Below are positions 4,360-5,221 of a DNA stretch of 5,221 nt, piece after piece. Location of the stretch: positions 1-5,221 of the forward strand of contig CAIRNL010000147.1 of NCBI GenBank assembly GCA_903879975.1. The letters are read 5' to 3'. The DNA comes from an uncultured Chloroflexota bacterium (GTDB lineage: Bacteria; Chloroflexota; Anaerolineae; Caldilineales; Caldilineaceae). The translations under genes and the position numbers were made by a program. Position 1 is the first letter of the stretch. The number at the start of each line of letters is the position of its first letter. Under the pieces are notes generated by a model. It saw nothing but the letters and a program-made list of their open reading frames with translations. It was not told the origin of the DNA and searched no databases.

Positions 4360-5221
4360 ATGGCTTACGTTTCGAGCTTGACGCCGGATGTCACGGACAA
4401 GAAACCGGGCGACCCGATCCGCTGTGCGGACTGGAATGCCCTGGCCACAGAAGTGGTCAATCTGGGCGAGAGCAAACTGGATCGCGAGGACAATTCCCTG
4501 CAGGGTGATTTGAATGTGCCGGGCCAGCTGGCTGTCGGCAGTGCGACGACGCTGCGCCAGGATTTGACAGTGGCCGGGCCGGCCCGGCTGCAGGGAGAGC
4601 TGTCCGTGAGCGGCAACGGCGCAATTGGCGGCTCGCTGCATGTACGGGGCGAGGTAACGGTGGACGGGGCGGTGCGTGCGCCGGTCTTCCTCGCGACCAG
4701 CCGCATGATCCAGCGCATGTACCCCGCCAAGCCCCTGATCTACGAGGATATCTTCGAGGCATTCAACAAAGGCGTGATCGCCAAACTGGGCACCCCCCGG
4801 CTGGAGGATGACTGGAACGTCCGCCACACTGCAGCCAACCCCTACCGGCTGCGCCCGCTGCTGCAACTGGGATCGCAGAACGACAGCGACGGCAACGGCG
4901 CGGTGGTGACCGTGCCGGAAGGGTACGACACCCTGTGGCTGCGGCTCCACGGCGGCGGCGGGACAGTGGGGCTGAAAGCCTACTATCTCGACGGCGCCGG
5001 CGAAGCCCTGGGCCATTGGTCGGGGGGGGCGACGCCCCTACCAGGTCGGCCCGGATGGCTCGCTGCCCGACAACACCGGCGCGAAGGAGAGTTACGACCA
5101 TCAATGGCTGGCCATCCCCGTGGGGCGCGCCGGCAAGGTGGCGCTGATCTCGCAGCAGAGCGAGGGATACGTCTGGTATTCGGGCGTGGCCTTCAGCCGC
5201 AACCCCTGGGCGCACGCGGCC
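4360..5221 (+). CDS. Second tail-fibre-like gene, paralogue of the NHL-fibre gene; frameshifted and 3' truncated by the window
   Basis: The head (residues 1-46, with 'KKPGDPIRCADWN'), the 12-residue-periodic shaft (about 47-105) and the start of the body domain match the gene at 605-2851, with one shaft unit fewer. Homology in this frame ends after 'HWSGG' at residue 223. The run of eight Gs at 5022-5029 has one base too many compared with copy 1 (GGGCGGG), and from there the body continues in the +1 frame as YQVGPDGSLPDN...NPWAHAA up to the window end. The original frame stays open without stop to 5221 but encodes unrelated sequence; the homologous frame holds no stop either. Whether this copy also contains an NHL propeller is not visible, because the window ends about 40 residues before the place where it starts in copy 1. 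Role inferred as for copy 1: a trimeric fibre or adhesin. Confidence 0.82.
   Translation, partial: MAYVSSLTPDVTDKKPGDPIRCADWNALATEVVNLGESKLDREDNSLQGDLNVPGQLAVGSATTLRQDLTVAGPARLQGELSVSGNGAIGGSLHVRGEVTVDGAVRAPVFLATSRMIQRMYPAKPLIYEDIFEAFNKGVIAKLGTPRLEDDWNVRHTAANPYRLRPLLQLGSQNDSDGNGAVVTVPEGYDTLWLRLHGGGGTVGLKAYYLDGAGEALGHWSGGATPLPGRPGWLAARQHRREGELRPSMAGHPRGARRQGGADLAAERGIRLVFGRGLQPQPLGARG
4360..5221 (+). repeat. Long direct repeat, copy 2
   Basis: Homologous to 605-1501. Identity is strongest after the shaft: in the last 181 bases only about 7 substitutions are seen. Copy 2 lacks one 36-base shaft unit and has one extra G in 5022-5029. Continues beyond the window. Confidence 0.92.
5022..5029 (+). 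other. Eight-G homopolymer at the apparent frameshift
   Basis: In the paralogue the same place reads GGGCGGG and the frame is kept. Seven Gs here would restore the frame. A tract of this length can slip during replication, and is also a classic place for sequencing indels. Confidence 0.75.

Noticed and set aside
605..5221. Diversity-generating retroelement template/variable repeat pair
   Set aside because: Differences between the two copies are not concentrated at adenines, are spread along the repeat, and no reverse transcriptase or lectin-type variable domain is seen.
1..5221. CRISPR array, tRNA, rRNA or insertion sequence
   Set aside because: No short spaced repeats, no cloverleaf or rRNA-like sequence, and no transposase or terminal inverted repeats found by eye.

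Overview
The window is a GC-rich, gene-dense stretch with all genes on the + strand and short gaps, so it looks like one operon. It encodes phage-tail-fibre-like proteins rather than housekeeping functions. High GC, NHL repeats of the 'QWG..GSGQGQF' type and 'DWN'-headed fibre proteins are the kind of content I associate with Chloroflexota or similar environmental bacteria and their phage-like loci. That assignment is an inference and weak: there is no rRNA, tRNA or housekeeping marker, and no capsid, terminase, portal, sheath or tube gene to settle prophage versus cellular surface apparatus.

Layout: (1) 1-377, the C-terminal end of a protein with a peptidase S74-type intramolecular chaperone domain, including its Ser/Lys autocleavage dyad. 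(2) 391-579, a 62-residue coiled-coil protein. (3) 605-2851, a 748-residue fibre-like protein with a conserved head, a 12-residue-periodic shaft, a body domain, a complete six-bladed NHL propeller and a C-terminal continuation of the body. (4) 2904-3707, an unrecognised 267-residue protein. (5) 3708-3872, a gap with no convincing gene. (6) 3873-4349, a 158-codon phage-structural-like gene that is only readable with two compensating one-base frameshifts. (7) 4360 to the window end, a second copy of the fibre gene, about 95% identical to the first over its body but with one extra G in an eight-G run that throws it out of frame.

The S74 domain suggests that the upstream gene is itself a trimeric fibre, so the window would hold three fibre-type genes with small accessory proteins between them. 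A reasonable working model is a receptor-binding or adhesion module of a phage, a phage-tail-like particle or a surface structure, with fibre variety produced by duplication, shaft-repeat number change and insertion of a propeller domain. The most notable points are the NHL propeller nested in the fibre body with markedly lower GC than its flanks, the mosaic paralogous repeat, and the cluster of G-tract indels, which may be phase-variable tracts, gene decay or sequencing error.
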